Counted from the stretch's first letter, positions 16,756-25,178 are shown. The stretch: 64,000 nt of DNA from Cohnella herbarum (GCF_012849095.1 NZ_CP051680.1:6196001-6260000), one strand, 5' to 3'. Translations and numbers: made by a program. The notes: generated by a model from the sequence alone, not told the origin.

Positions 16756-16805
16756 GGGGAATGCTTGAATGCACTATACAACATGCGGAGTAGAGGGTGC
16801 TTGTT

Positions 16806-18155
16806 TTGTTCGCGAAGATTATATTCCAAAATGGGAAGATTAAAAAACAATTCCATAAAGTAATGTCGCTTTCTCGTGAACACTTAAGTCCACTGGAAAA
16901 AGAGAAGATAAGACAGAATATCCGTAAAGGGAATAGGGGAGAGTTCCGAGCGGCGCTTGGACTATGGTTGTTTTTGCCCCGAAACCATTATTTAATCAAC
17001 GATGTTGTAATTGAAGTGACTCCTAACAATTTTATTCAGATCGATCATCTCGTTATTTCGCCATGGGGAATCTTTATTGTGGAGACTAAGAATTGGGAGG
17101 GCACTTACGACACTCATCAAGAGATGTGGACAACGGGCTCTCTAAAGAAGATTTCGAATGATCCTGTTAAACAATTGGATAGAACTGAAGAGTTATTGAA
17201 GCAATGGTTGACAGACAACGATCTTGATCTTCAAGGGGGACAAATTTCAAGAGTATATATGCTATATAAAGCGAAAATCGGACAGAGCAATAATCCGAAC
17301 GCCGTAACAAGTAGCATGAAAGCAGCTAAGAAGATTGTTAATGACGGGAATAATATTCAACTGGATGTTATTAAACGGTTGATAGAGTTAATTAAGAATG
17401 TGAAGCCATTAAACCATTGGGATTGGATTCGGCAGAACGGACAAGTTAGCGACATGAGGTATTTTACTTTTAAGGGAAGCAAGCGAAAATTAAACCTTGT
17501 GAAGCAGGCTTACGAAAATAAGGGATATCAATTAGGTGACGAAGTACATAAGGACGATGAGTGGATCGTAGAAGTCGTGAACCATATTGAGCTGTTAGAA
17601 AGTGCACTTGAAAAACGTAGGAATAAAGCTTATAGCGAGGAACGACGACTGAACTGGAAACACAACGCAAAGCGATTAACAATCATAGCAATCATCTTCA
17701 CATTAATTGGGGCAATTTACTTAAATAGGTCAAATCTAATAAACTATTATAGTGTTGCGGAAACTTCAGTTAATGAATTTGTGGAGCGAAACAAGGAAAG
17801 CTCAGTTCCATCCTCCAACCTAGAGAACTCATCATCTCAACGATCAAGTGAGCCGTTACTAAGTTTTAAGGTTACTGAGAAGCAAACTTACATCATGATT
17901 AGGGACCAAGGTAAACGGGTGATATCTGACGTATTTCCCGCAGATAGCAGTATTTCGATCTTTGACGATAAAACCGTTAAAGTTAAAGAGACCAACAAGC
18001 CTTTGAAAACAATAAAACTTAAGGATGATATTATAGACTTCGAGGTTGCGAATTCTTATACAGAAGTCATATATAACAGTGGAAACATCAATAAAAACAG
18101 GATAGATGGCAAATTCGATTTTGTAAATCAGTCTGTGTTGTCCAAAACGGACTAA
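16806..18155 (+). CDS. NERD (nuclease-related) domain protein with a membrane anchor
   Basis: The NERD domain (about residues 40-155) reads GNRGEFRAALGLWLFLP, then IQIDHLVISPWGIFIVETKNWEG and DPVKQLDRTEELL. The D and E-x-K residues match the PD-(D/E)xK-like core. One membrane helix follows at about 300-318 (IAIIFTLIGAIYL), then a Ser-rich stretch and an extracytoplasmic domain. I choose the TTG at 16806, which has GAGGG in front; GTG at 16797 overlaps that site. It lies 50 bases after the helicase gene and 24 bases before the RCC1 gene, so the three may be one transcript. NERD proteins are linked to DNA processing by fold only. Confidence 0.75.
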   Translation: MFAKIIFQNGKIKKQFHKVMSLSREHLSPLEKEKIRQNIRKGNRGEFRAALGLWLFLPRNHYLINDVVIEVTPNNFIQIDHLVISPWGIFIVETKNWEGTYDTHQEMWTTGSLKKISNDPVKQLDRTEELLKQWLTDNDLDLQGGQISRVYMLYKAKIGQSNNPNAVTSSMKAAKKIVNDGNNIQLDVIKRLIELIKNVKPLNHWDWIRQNGQVSDMRYFTFKGSKRKLNLVKQAYENKGYQLGDEVHKDDEWIVEVVNHIELLESALEKRRNKAYSEERRLNWKHNAKRLTIIAIIFTLIGAIYLNRSNLINYYSVAETSVNEFVERNKESSVPSSNLENSSSQRSSEPLLSFKVTEKQTYIMIRDQGKRVISDVFPADSSISIFDDKTVKVKETNKPLKTIKLKDDIIDFEVANSYTEVIYNSGNINKNRIDGKFDFVNQSVLSKTD

Positions 18156-18179
18156 GTCGATCATGACGGGGAGATAACC

Positions 18180-19715
18180 ATGCACTCAATTTCGCGAAAT
18201 ACGAAGCTACACAAGCTTACACTTTTTTTAAGTCTGTTTCTTTTGATTTCAATCTTTTGTTCACCTATTTCCATCGCGAGCTCAAATTCTTTTTCCAACA
18301 TCATCTCTACGGTGGAGGGTGGCACAAAGCTCAAGCAGAAAGTCGATTACGGTGTAAACTTAGTCATTCGAGGACAAGCGGTTACTCCATCTTACAAGTC
18401 TTATATTAAGATCGAGACTAGTGAAGTCATGGCACCTATAAAGCTTATAACAGATCATTTTGGATTAGCACTGAAATGGGATAAAAAGAACTACAGTATT
18501 CGCTTAACCGCAGCTAACCGAAATTACCTCATGAAAATCGGTGAACATACAGGTAGTATGAACGGCATGTTTTTCTTTGTTAGAAGCGCTCCTGAAATAA
18601 CTGATAGTACGATAATGATTCCCACAAGCTTCCTTGCAGAGATCTTGGGCGTAAACGTCAAATGGGACGGTAAAAGTCGAACTCTCTATTTGGGTGATGA
18701 AAAAAAGAAGTTAGATCCCGCACCCTTAAAAGACAGACTTACTTCTGTGCTGTACAAAAGCTTGAGCATAAATGGCGGAAATGCTGTGGCTGTTAGGCAA
18801 GATGGCACTTTGTGGGCATGGGGCGAGTTGTATGAGAAGCCAACACTTCTACTCAAGGAAGTGAAGGATGCCCAGGTCGGAACTGGGTTTGGAATCGCCT
18901 TGAAGACAGATGGAACGGTGTGGGCGTGGGGAAAGAACATGGGCGGTGCTTTGGGAAACGGAACCATTGACGGAAAACAGCGTGAGGATACTCCCCAACA
19001 GGTCGAAGGTGTCGCTAATGTTCAATCAATAGAGATTGGCGGAATGTCAGTATTTGCTGTACGGGAGGATGGAACGGTCGTAGCGTGGGGATCAAACTCT
19101 GCTGGGAAATTAGGTCTGGGTAGAACTTACCAAATTCTATACCCTACCCCCTTCCAAACGAAGTGGGAGAACGTGAAGCAATTATCCAGTGGAAGCTACA
19201 GTACGATTGTTTTGTTAAGGGATGGTACAGTGTGGCAAACTTCTCCCGATTACCCCGAGTTGGAACAGATTAAGGAATTAAAACAAATTCAATCCATTGC
19301 TAATGGGCAACAAGCGCTCGCTTTATCAGAGGAAGGAAAAGTCTATTCTTGGAATGACTTTAATTATCCTGGCGTTCATCTTGTGCCTGGGTTGCCTGTA
19401 ATTTCCTCTATTAATGCGGGGATGTATCAATATTTCGCTTTGACGAGCGAAGGAAACTTATACAGTTGGGGAAACAATTTGTTCGGAGAACTCGGAATGG
19501 ACGATTCTGAAACTAATGGGCGTGTTCCTGTTTTCAACGAGAAACTATCTCCGGTTAGGATGGCAGTTGGCGGTTTTGAACAATCGTTATTCGTAACGAA
19601 AGACGAGAAGTTACTGGGTGTTGGAAACAGCCCAAACAATGTAATCGGGCCAAATACCTACAAGAGCTGGGATGCTACCATTCACGATCTAGCGGAAATA
19701 GTATTGCCACAATAA
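18180..19715 (+). CDS. exported RCC1-repeat protein with N-terminal stalk domain
   Basis: The protein has 511 residues. A signal peptide covers residues 1-37 (hydrophobic LTLFLSLFLLISIFC). A copper-amine-oxidase-like stalk domain follows at about 55-175 (VMAPIKLITDHFGLALKWD, ILGVNVKWDGKSRTLYLG). After about residue 195 there are five to seven RCC1-type repeats with the recurring DGTxWAWG signature (DGTLWAWG, DGTVWAWG, DGTVVAWGSN), forming a beta-propeller outside the cell. Paenibacilli carry many such stalk/RCC1 proteins of unknown function. The ATG follows GGGGAGA. Confidence 0.85.
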   Translation: MHSISRNTKLHKLTLFLSLFLLISIFCSPISIASSNSFSNIISTVEGGTKLKQKVDYGVNLVIRGQAVTPSYKSYIKIETSEVMAPIKLITDHFGLALKWDKKNYSIRLTAANRNYLMKIGEHTGSMNGMFFFVRSAPEITDSTIMIPTSFLAEILGVNVKWDGKSRTLYLGDEKKKLDPAPLKDRLTSVLYKSLSINGGNAVAVRQDGTLWAWGELYEKPTLLLKEVKDAQVGTGFGIALKTDGTVWAWGKNMGGALGNGTIDGKQREDTPQQVEGVANVQSIEIGGMSVFAVREDGTVVAWGSNSAGKLGLGRTYQILYPTPFQTKWENVKQLSSGSYSTIVLLRDGTVWQTSPDYPELEQIKELKQIQSIANGQQALALSEEGKVYSWNDFNYPGVHLVPGLPVISSINAGMYQYFALTSEGNLYSWGNNLFGELGMDDSETNGRVPVFNEKLSPVRMAVGGFEQSLFVTKDEKLLGVGNSPNNVIGPNTYKSWDATIHDLAEIVLPQ

Positions 19716-19817
19716 GGTTTGTTTTGATGGCTGAAGTATCAGGAAGAAGATGGACCTCCAAGTATCAGAGCCAATTGTTTGAGGAGTACAAATACCAAGT
19801 TTGAAGGATGTGAAGGG

Positions 19818-20786
19818 GTGGACCCGAATCTCTGTGCCAACTGTGGGCAACAACTGAATGACAACGGATCATATTGCTCCAACTGTGGACATAAGATCAT
19901 GAACCAGGTGGACGAGGAAATAGAAGTTCAATCAGATGAAGAGTCAGGGATCTCGGATGAGTTATTATTAGCCTTTTCAAAAAAAGAAGTATACTTAAAA
20001 AAATGGAAGAAGCCTTCGAGTTGGAATTGGGCGTTCTTTCTTTTTGGTCCATTGTGGTTGGCCTATAGGAAAATGTATGTTGAAACGGCTATATATTTTG
20101 GAATAATGTTGCTGATCTATTTAATGGAGTTATTGACTGACGCATTGGGCTCTATCTTAATACTAAACCTCTTAGTTTGGGTATTGATGGGTGCCTTTGG
20201 AGACAAAATTTATTATCGCAAAGCAAAGAAAACGATAGAAGAGATTATTCTGCAGAAAGAGAAAGAAACAAGACTATTCTTAATAAGTAAAAAGGGTGGG
20301 ACCTCCGGCTGGGGGCTTGTTATTTGCGGAATCGGATCTACTGTTGCGATCGTATTTGTTATGTCACTTCTTGAAAGCTTAATAGGTTCCAGTACAAATG
20401 GTCTTTTTTATCCTAAAAGTTCCAAAGTTATTTTCGCTAAAGACATAGATTCCGATATAAACCCTATTGAACCTGGGGAAACCTTTTCTCAAGGAAACGT
20501 CAGGGTAATTCTGTATGCCAATGCTGAATTCGCGGTGGATAGCATTAAGATCTCAATTGTGAAAGTGGATGTGGGGGTTGAATACGAAATAGCTGTTCAA
20601 GATGTGCCGGTGGAGCCTAAATGGGGGAAATTCAGTTTTGAGTATTCTTTCACCGAGGATGGCCAGTATCGTGTTTCGATTACAAAGCCTTCGGGAGATT
20701 TAATCGCGGAAGGTATTGTGAATATTGGGGAGAAGAATACTAATCGGGAGGTAGTCACTGCAAGAATGTCGCTGATGCCGACTTAG
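19818..20786 (+). CDS. zinc-ribbon DUF2628 membrane protein
   Basis: A double-knuckle zinc ribbon (LCANCGQQL, YCSNCGHKI) opens the protein. A DUF2628-type membrane region follows (WNWAFFLFGPLWLAYRKMY and two more hydrophobic helices at about 90-135), then another membrane helix near 175-195 and an extracytoplasmic beta-rich tail. I prefer the GTG at 19818, just before DPNLCANCG; a TTG at 19779 is the longest alternative. Function is unknown; the layout suggests a membrane sensor. It is the last gene of the run that begins with the helicase. Confidence 0.72.
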   Translation: MDPNLCANCGQQLNDNGSYCSNCGHKIMNQVDEEIEVQSDEESGISDELLLAFSKKEVYLKKWKKPSSWNWAFFLFGPLWLAYRKMYVETAIYFGIMLLIYLMELLTDALGSILILNLLVWVLMGAFGDKIYYRKAKKTIEEIILQKEKETRLFLISKKGGTSGWGLVICGIGSTVAIVFVMSLLESLIGSSTNGLFYPKSSKVIFAKDIDSDINPIEPGETFSQGNVRVILYANAEFAVDSIKISIVKVDVGVEYEIAVQDVPVEPKWGKFSFEYSFTEDGQYRVSITKPSGDLIAEGIVNIGEKNTNREVVTARMSLMPT

Positions 20787-20794
20787 CTTGACGT

Positions 20795-20842
20795 CCATGT
20801 CGGAGTAAGAACCTGTAATATGACGGCGTTACGGGGAGTGGG
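20795..20842 (+). pseudogene. 48-bp fragment of rtcB
   Basis: CATGTCGGAGTAAGAAC and onward matches bases 23912-23960 inside the rtcB gene of this window (region coding HVGVGTCIGTTAVWG) at roughly 80 percent identity with a two-base gap. It begins nine bases after the DUF2628 stop and has no reading-frame context of its own. It must be a relic of a second rtcB copy or of a local duplication. Confidence 0.7.
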
Positions 20843-20856
20843 ACTAGCAACGAAAG

Positions 20857-20901
20857 AAGCGGGGGACAACGGGCGACCGGTTGACTTCCGCTTTTACTTT
20901 T
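20857..20901 (+). terminator. probable terminator of the DUF2628 gene
   Basis: AAGCGG at 20857-20862 pairs with CCGCTT at 20888-20893, with further imperfect pairing inside (CAACGG with CCGGTTG), followed by TTACTTTTA. It is plausible but not a textbook terminator. Confidence 0.42.
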
Positions 20902-20923
20902 AGACAAAGTAATTGATCATGCA

Positions 20924-20948
20924 GAAAAAGCATCCTTCTCGGATGCTT
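20924..20948 (-). terminator. terminator of the second XRE gene
   Basis: AAGCATCC (20928-20935) pairs with GGATGCTT (20941-20948). On the minus strand the stem is followed by TTTTTCTGC, 12 bases after the XRE stop. Confidence 0.75.
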
Positions 20949-20959
20949 GTATTCGTTCG

Positions 20960-21307
20960 TTACTGGTCATCTTCTGCTTTCATGTCATCAACGTGTGCAA
21001 ACATCACTTTAATGACATTCAAGGCCATCTGCTTTTCTTTTGCCGAACGGTTCGTGAGAAGTTGTCTGATATGGTCAAAATAATTATCGTCATTAGGAGT
21101 AAGAGAGTCTTGAAGTAGGTAGTCAACTGTAACTCCGAGTTTGTTTGCCAAATCTATAAGAGTATCTAAAGTTAGACTTCTTTCTCCCCGCTCAATCTGC
21201 CCAATATATGCATCGGAAACCCCGATCATTTCGGCAATTTTCTCTTGAGTCATTGCCAACTTCTTTCTTTCATTACGAATTCTCTGTCCAAGCGAAGCGT
21301 AATTCAT
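20960..21307 (-). CDS. XRE-family helix-turn-helix regulator (copy 2)
   Basis: The protein has 115 residues. The HTH (about 5-60) reads GQRIRNERKKLAMTQEK, then EMIGVSDAYIGQIERGE and LTLDTLIDLANKLGV. The C-terminal tail is helical. The ATG at 21307 has GAGGAGGG five bases upstream; the open frame extends to 21322 without support. It faces a decayed copy of the 46-residue membrane protein, the same layout as the XRE gene at 11492-11824, so the pair of loci is paralogous. Confidence 0.85.
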   Translation of the reverse strand: MNYASLGQRIRNERKKLAMTQEKIAEMIGVSDAYIGQIERGERSLTLDTLIDLANKLGVTVDYLLQDSLTPNDDNYFDHIRQLLTNRSAKEKQMALNVIKVMFAHVDDMKAEDDQ

Positions 21308-21553
21308 GACAACCCTCCTCATTCACTACACTAGATAAATTAAGAGGAAGTTATAATAAACTGTTTGTTGTTTTTATATTTACTATTTGTTCATTTTTAA
21401 TTATGATGTAACTAGTGAAATATCCAATGGTCACGGAAAATCTCGATTAATATTCAATAAATATTATCCCCGTTGTATCTCATAATATTCCGAGCAAGCT
21501 TCTAGTTTGAAATCTACGAATTAGCGGTTTGATGAAATTAGAGGTGATCAGCA

Positions 21554-21694
21554 ATGTTCATTGACCTCATCGTGAGAAACGCAGATAGATTGTATTTCAT
21601 TGTTATATTAGTATTTGGTTTTACCATCGTCTAGACGACGGTATTAATACTTCTAGAGATGAGATATAGAAAACAGAAAAAGAAAGTAAAATAG
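21554..21694 (+). pseudogene. second copy of the 46-residue membrane peptide, stop at codon 27
   Basis: ATG at 21554 follows GAGGTGAT as in copy 1. The frame reads MFIDLIVRNADR, then a hydrophobic stretch, reaches TAG at 21632-21634 where copy 1 has Trp27 (TGG), and continues in frame through LILLEMRYRKQ to TAG at 21692-21694. The last 50 bases are nearly identical to copy 1 whereas the helix region differs mostly conservatively. As it stands a 26-residue hydrophobic peptide would be made. Confidence 0.6.
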
Positions 21695-21824
21695 ACATTT
21701 CTTTCGGGTCTGTTACTAGCTTAGAAAAACTGCCTCTATTGAACCTTTCTACCCAACTATTTCTAATTACTGATTCAATTAATATTCAACTCCAAGTTTT
21801 TGGATTTTTCTATATTAACGCCAG

Positions 21825-21957
21825 CTCCAAGGCTCATGGGGCTCCAGCAGATGTTCCTTTTATGGAGCGTCTGAGTGCACTTCAACGATCATGTAATAAA
21901 TAAGGTTAGTAATCTAAAAAGTTGGGGTAAGGGATTAGATAAAACTTATATCTCATA
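21825..21957 (+). repeat. decayed copy of the 12197-12251 plus 12711-12790 segments
   Basis: Bases 21825-21879 match the hairpin element at 12197-12251, and 21880-21957 match the 3' end of the zinc-finger gene at 12711-12790. The two parts are contiguous here but 460 bases apart in copy 1. The simplest reading is that the module was duplicated and most of the zinc-finger gene was then deleted. Confidence 0.7.
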
Positions 21958-22269
21958 CATTAGCAAGCGTTGCAGTGTTATCAATCGATAGTTCAAGTGG
22001 AACGCCTGTTCTTTGGATTGATAGGCAAAGAGTCAGAACTGCAAAAGAGGTGGATTCCTATTGGAAGTGGGCAAAGCGGGAGTGGGAAAGACGCTGCGAC
22101 GGATGAAAGTAAAAACGAAATACGGATTTACTCACTTGCAAGCAAATGAATACAAAGCCGAGGACAATAGACCTCACAACGAATCAATGGAAAGCAAACA
22201 CCGGAGAGGGACGAGACCATTGTCGGATCTTCCTTTATAACAGTTGCGCATTCGGTGCACATAAATAAA
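21958..22269. other. gene-free stretch at the island edge
   Basis: No open frame here has a ribosome site. A short piece near 22050-22100 reads YWKWAKREWERRCDG and may be debris of a helicase- or transposase-like gene, but I cannot identify it. Base composition becomes GC-richer just after this stretch. Confidence 0.35.
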
Positions 22270-22294
22270 CTCCAAGCCCGTAAGTGGCTTGGAG
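22270..22294 (-). terminator. terminator of the stalk-domain gene
   Basis: CTCCAAGCC (22270-22278) pairs with GGCTTGGAG (22286-22294). On the minus strand a T-rich tail (TTTATTTATG) follows. The stop codon of the gene lies 21 bases before it. Confidence 0.8.
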
Positions 22295-22315
22295 TTGTAT
22301 CTTCCCTAACTACGC

Positions 22316-22975
22316 TTATTTGAAATAGGAAGTCGTCAGCGGGATGAAGTATCCGCCATCGGTTTGCGATTCGACCATTACTGAGATCGTATCGAGTCCG
22401 CCGATATCCACTTCGATCGTCTTTAAGCCGTCGGCCACGGCGACGGTAGCCGTCTTAAGCGAACGGAATGTATCGCTGTCTCTGATGATTAGCTCGACAT
22501 CCTTTCCAAGCGCGGCGGTTTGTAAATATAACTTCTGGTATTTCTTCTTAGGATACAGTACGATGCTGTCGTTGCCCATGTAAGTAATGACCGTTTTGTA
22601 ATCCTTGCCATTATATTTCGTCAAATCTGGGTCTTTCGTAATATGAATACTGATATCATCACCGGTATCGATGGAAACGCCGTCCACTTTTTCTCCCAGC
22701 AATACAGTAGAACTCGCTGCGTCCCAGTCGACAGCAACGCCCAATACATCGGAAACCGCGCGGACAGGCAAATAAGTTGTCGAGTTATAAACAATCGGAA
22801 GGACGGGCTTGCCCTTGTCATCCACTAATGGTGCCGGCTTGCCGTCAACCTTGATTTTGATATTGCCATTCAAGTAAGCTTTGATTTCCTGTAAATTCGT
22901 TCCGGCATACACTCCCACGCTTGTGCTAACAAACAGCGCAGCGCTCATCATTAATACTGTCCATTTCCTCTTCAT
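22316..22975 (-). CDS. exported stalk-domain (copper amine oxidase N-terminal-like) protein
   Basis: The protein has 219 residues. A signal peptide occupies residues 1-24 (LMMSAALFVSTSVGVYA). The stalk domain (about 30-115) shows the family signature TYLPVRAVSDVLGVAVDWD followed by STVLLG. The last 100 residues are beta-rich and unrecognised. The ribosome site is GAGGAG before the ATG at 22975, and a clear terminator lies at 22270-22294, so it is a single-gene unit. Such domains bind the envelope or act as assembly platforms in paenibacilli; the specific role is unknown. Confidence 0.85.
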   Translation of the reverse strand: MKRKWTVLMMSAALFVSTSVGVYAGTNLQEIKAYLNGNIKIKVDGKPAPLVDDKGKPVLPIVYNSTTYLPVRAVSDVLGVAVDWDAASSTVLLGEKVDGVSIDTGDDISIHITKDPDLTKYNGKDYKTVITYMGNDSIVLYPKKKYQKLYLQTAALGKDVELIIRDSDTFRSLKTATVAVADGLKTIEVDIGGLDTISVMVESQTDGGYFIPLTTSYFK

Positions 22976-23316
22976 CGATTCTCTCGCTCCTCATTAACCC
23001 ACTAATGATATAAACCTATTAAGATTATGATCACTTTGGTAGCGATTGGCAATATAGCTTCAGACCTAGGTTTAGAGAACGAAAGGGAAAATGAACCTAA
23101 CTTATATTTTTTAACGAATTCGGATTTTAATTGCATAGCTCCAAAACCATCGATTTTGCAATCAATATCGTGATCTCCTTCTATTAAACGAACGCTTTTT
23201 ACTTATGTGCTTATTTTCACGACTAGCGAGTTTCATATTCAACTGACAAAGGCTGGGATTGAGGCCTGCTCTTTCCGCTTCGATTGCCTACAACTGGGAG
23301 CTGTGAATTAGATAAA
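22976..23316. other. gene-free region between the stalk-domain gene and the third peptide relic
   Basis: This is AT-rich and without a supported gene. It holds the promoter region of the stalk-domain gene on the minus strand. I could not define promoter boxes with confidence. Confidence 0.35.
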
Positions 23317-23359
23317 ATAAGGCAGAAAAAGAAAGCGAAGTAGACATTTCTTTCGGGTC
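23317..23359 (+). pseudogene. third, C-terminal relic of the small membrane peptide
   Basis: ATA-AGG-CAG and onward reads IRQKKKAK followed by TAG (23341-23343), matching the basic tail of copies 1 and 2. The shared post-stop sequence ACATTTCTTTCGGGTC follows. Everything upstream of the tail is lost. Confidence 0.55.
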
Positions 23360-23429
23360 AATTCCTCGCTCTGCCACAGAAACTCATAACTTTCCTTAAT
23401 GCCCCTAATAAATATTTTCTATTTTCATA

Positions 23430-23458
23430 TTGACAATCATTCCCTTACCCCTTAATCT
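23430..23458 (+). promoter_or_regulatory. sigma-A-type promoter of the rtcB leader
   Basis: TTGACA (23430-23435, perfect consensus) and TAATCT (23453-23458) are 17 bases apart. Transcription would start near 23465, just before the structured leader. Confidence 0.72.
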
Positions 23459-23493
23459 AAACATTATCTTAAACAGGAAGGAGGCCGTTGGAC

Positions 23494-23586
23494 ATGATCA
23501 GACTTAACAATCGTCGTAATGCCGCACTGTCGCAACTGAATCGTCTGTTGATTGTCCATCGGCCTCTACGGGCCCAAGCAACGTAA
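23494..23586 (+). CDS. 30-codon leader peptide ahead of rtcB
   Basis: ATG at 23494 sits nine bases after a near-perfect ribosome site, AGGAAGGAGG. The frame encodes 30 residues (start MIRLNNRRNAAL, end PLRAQAT) with six arginines and stops at TAA 23584-23586. Its 5' end lies within stem 1 of the leader, so a translating ribosome would open that stem. The strong ribosome site makes translation likely; a function as a peptide is not implied. Confidence 0.5.
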   Translation: MIRLNNRRNAALSQLNRLLIVHRPLRAQAT

Positions 23587-23653
23587 AGACTAGGATAGCG
23601 CCCCTCATCCATCGCGGTGGAGAAGGGGGACACCAGTTATTTCACATTGTGCG

Positions 23654-23687
23654 AAGACCGTAAGCGATTGGGCTTGCGGTCTTTTTT
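23654..23687 (+). terminator. intrinsic terminator between leader and rtcB
   Basis: AAGACCGTAAGC (23654-23665) pairs over 12 bp with GCTTGCGGTCTT (23672-23683), one G-U pair, followed by a T run. It lies 48 bases before the rtcB start, so rtcB expression needs readthrough, antitermination or a second promoter. Confidence 0.85.
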
Positions 23688-23734
23688 GCGTTCTGATTTT
23701 CTGTAAAAAAACGATTTGTACGATTAGAGAGGAA

Positions 23735-25171
23735 ATGAACCCTGATATGAATTCAAACAACCCATATTACCGGCGAATCGATCTCCCAGCGGGAGACTTA
23801 CACGTATTCGCCCACGATGATCTGTATCATGCCATGGGGGCCAAGGTGCTCGAGATGGCGAACAACAATCTGCAAATTCCGAATATCCGGTATATGAGTT
23901 ATACGCCCGATGCCCATGTCGGAGTAGGAACTTGTATCGGTACGACGGCGGTATGGGGAGCGGAGGATGGTTTCGTGTCCCCGTCCATCGTCGGAAGCGA
24001 TATCGGCTGCGGGATGAGGCTGCATCTGACGAACTTGCATGTGGATGAGCTTCAAGAGGTGAAGCTGCGGCGCAAGCTAGTTAAAGCCATCGAGAAACGA
24101 ATTCCGGTGGAAAACCACGCTAGGGGTTATTTCTCCGATATCCGTCTGGAGGATGTACTTCGTAAAGGGCTGCACGGTCTGCCAGGAAAATACGTTCCGG
24201 ATTCGTATACTCCGCGGAAAGCGACTTCCTTGACCCACGTCGAGTGCAGCCGATTCCGATATGACGAGAGCGTGCTGGATCGAATCCCGATGCCGGTATG
24301 GCATCGGGCTCACCGACAGCTGGGCACGTTGGGAAATGGCAATCACTTCATAGAAATTCAGGCGATCAGCGTGAATGAAGACAACCGCCATATCGCGGAA
24401 CGATGGGGGCTGCAAGATGGCCAAGTCGCGGTGATGGTTCACTCGGGATCCCGCTCGTGGGGCGGTGCGGTAAACCAACATTGCGGCTCTGAAGTTGCAA
24501 AAACGATGAGCAAGCTGGGGCTTGGCACAAGCGATCCGAAGCTCGTCTATGCGCCGCTCGACAGCGAAGCCGGTCAGACTTACTCGAATCTGATGTATTC
24601 GGCTCTTAACTTCGCTGTAGCAAACAGGCACTTGATGGCATTCGCCGTGCGGGATGCTTTCAAGGAAACGTTCGGCTCCCAAGCGGAGACGCGGACGCTG
24701 TACGACCTGATGCATAACTACGCATGCGAGGAAAATCACGGGGAAGAGTCGTTCCTCGTGCACCGCAAAGGAACGACTCGGGCATTGCCGGCCGGACATG
24801 CCGGGAACCCACAGCCTTATGCGGAAACCGGACACCCGGCGCTGATTCCTGGTTCGATGGGCACGTCTTCCTACTTGATGGTAGGTTCATCGGAAGGCGC
24901 GCGAAACTACCATTCCATCTGCCATGGCGCAGGACGAATCCGTTCGCGTAATGCGACGAAACAACTCGTCACCGTGGATGAGTTCGCTTCCTCCTTGCGC
25001 ATCGGGCAGGAGGACGAGATCGTCGTTAACCACCGAGGACTCGAGTCCCTCATTGACGAATCTCCCCAAGCTTACAAAGACGTAGATCAAATTATAGAAA
25101 GCGTCGTCGAGGCGCGGCTGGCTACCGTTGTGGCCAAATGTCGTCCCTTGGCGGCCGTTAAAGGGGTGTAA
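23735..25171 (+). CDS. rtcB: RtcB-family RNA ligase
   Basis: The protein has 478 residues, normal for the family. RtcB joins RNA 2',3'-cyclic phosphate or 3'-phosphate ends to 5'-OH ends with GTP and manganese. Metal and active-site motifs are present: PDAHVGVGTCIG, VGSDIGCGM, LGNGNHFIE, MVHSGSRSWG, and SICHGAGRIRSR with the histidine that becomes guanylylated. The start at 23735 follows GAGAGG closely; ATG at 23747 is an alternative. The partner AAA ATPase gene starts eight bases after the stop. A structured leader with a terminator precedes it. A role in RNA repair after toxin or phage nuclease damage is a reasonable inference given the nearby island. Confidence 0.92.
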   Translation: MNPDMNSNNPYYRRIDLPAGDLHVFAHDDLYHAMGAKVLEMANNNLQIPNIRYMSYTPDAHVGVGTCIGTTAVWGAEDGFVSPSIVGSDIGCGMRLHLTNLHVDELQEVKLRRKLVKAIEKRIPVENHARGYFSDIRLEDVLRKGLHGLPGKYVPDSYTPRKATSLTHVECSRFRYDESVLDRIPMPVWHRAHRQLGTLGNGNHFIEIQAISVNEDNRHIAERWGLQDGQVAVMVHSGSRSWGGAVNQHCGSEVAKTMSKLGLGTSDPKLVYAPLDSEAGQTYSNLMYSALNFAVANRHLMAFAVRDAFKETFGSQAETRTLYDLMHNYACEENHGEESFLVHRKGTTRALPAGHAGNPQPYAETGHPALIPGSMGTSSYLMVGSSEGARNYHSICHGAGRIRSRNATKQLVTVDEFASSLRIGQEDEIVVNHRGLESLIDESPQAYKDVDQIIESVVEARLATVVAKCRPLAAVKGV

Positions 25172-25178
25172 CGCAAAT

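Larger units (their letters stand above)
23465..23690 (+). ncRNA. structured leader RNA upstream of rtcB with three hairpins
   Basis: Stem 1 pairs 23482-23500 with 23549-23565 (AGGCCG with CGGCCT, one mismatch, TGGACA with TGTCCA, a two-base bulge, then ATCA with TGAT). Hairpin 2 pairs CCCCT near 23600 with AGGGG near 23628, with four further pairs inside. Hairpin 3 is an intrinsic terminator. The ribosome site and start codon of a 30-codon ORF lie in stem 1. The layout is that of a transcription attenuator or of a stable small RNA of about 220 bases ahead of rtcB. I know of no named family that matches. Confidence 0.55.

Noticed and set aside
24077..24835. A 252-codon frame on the minus strand inside rtcB, and similar long minus frames in the GC-rich genes
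   Set aside because: They are antisense shadows of strongly conserved genes, with arginine-rich, low-complexity translations and no ribosome sites.
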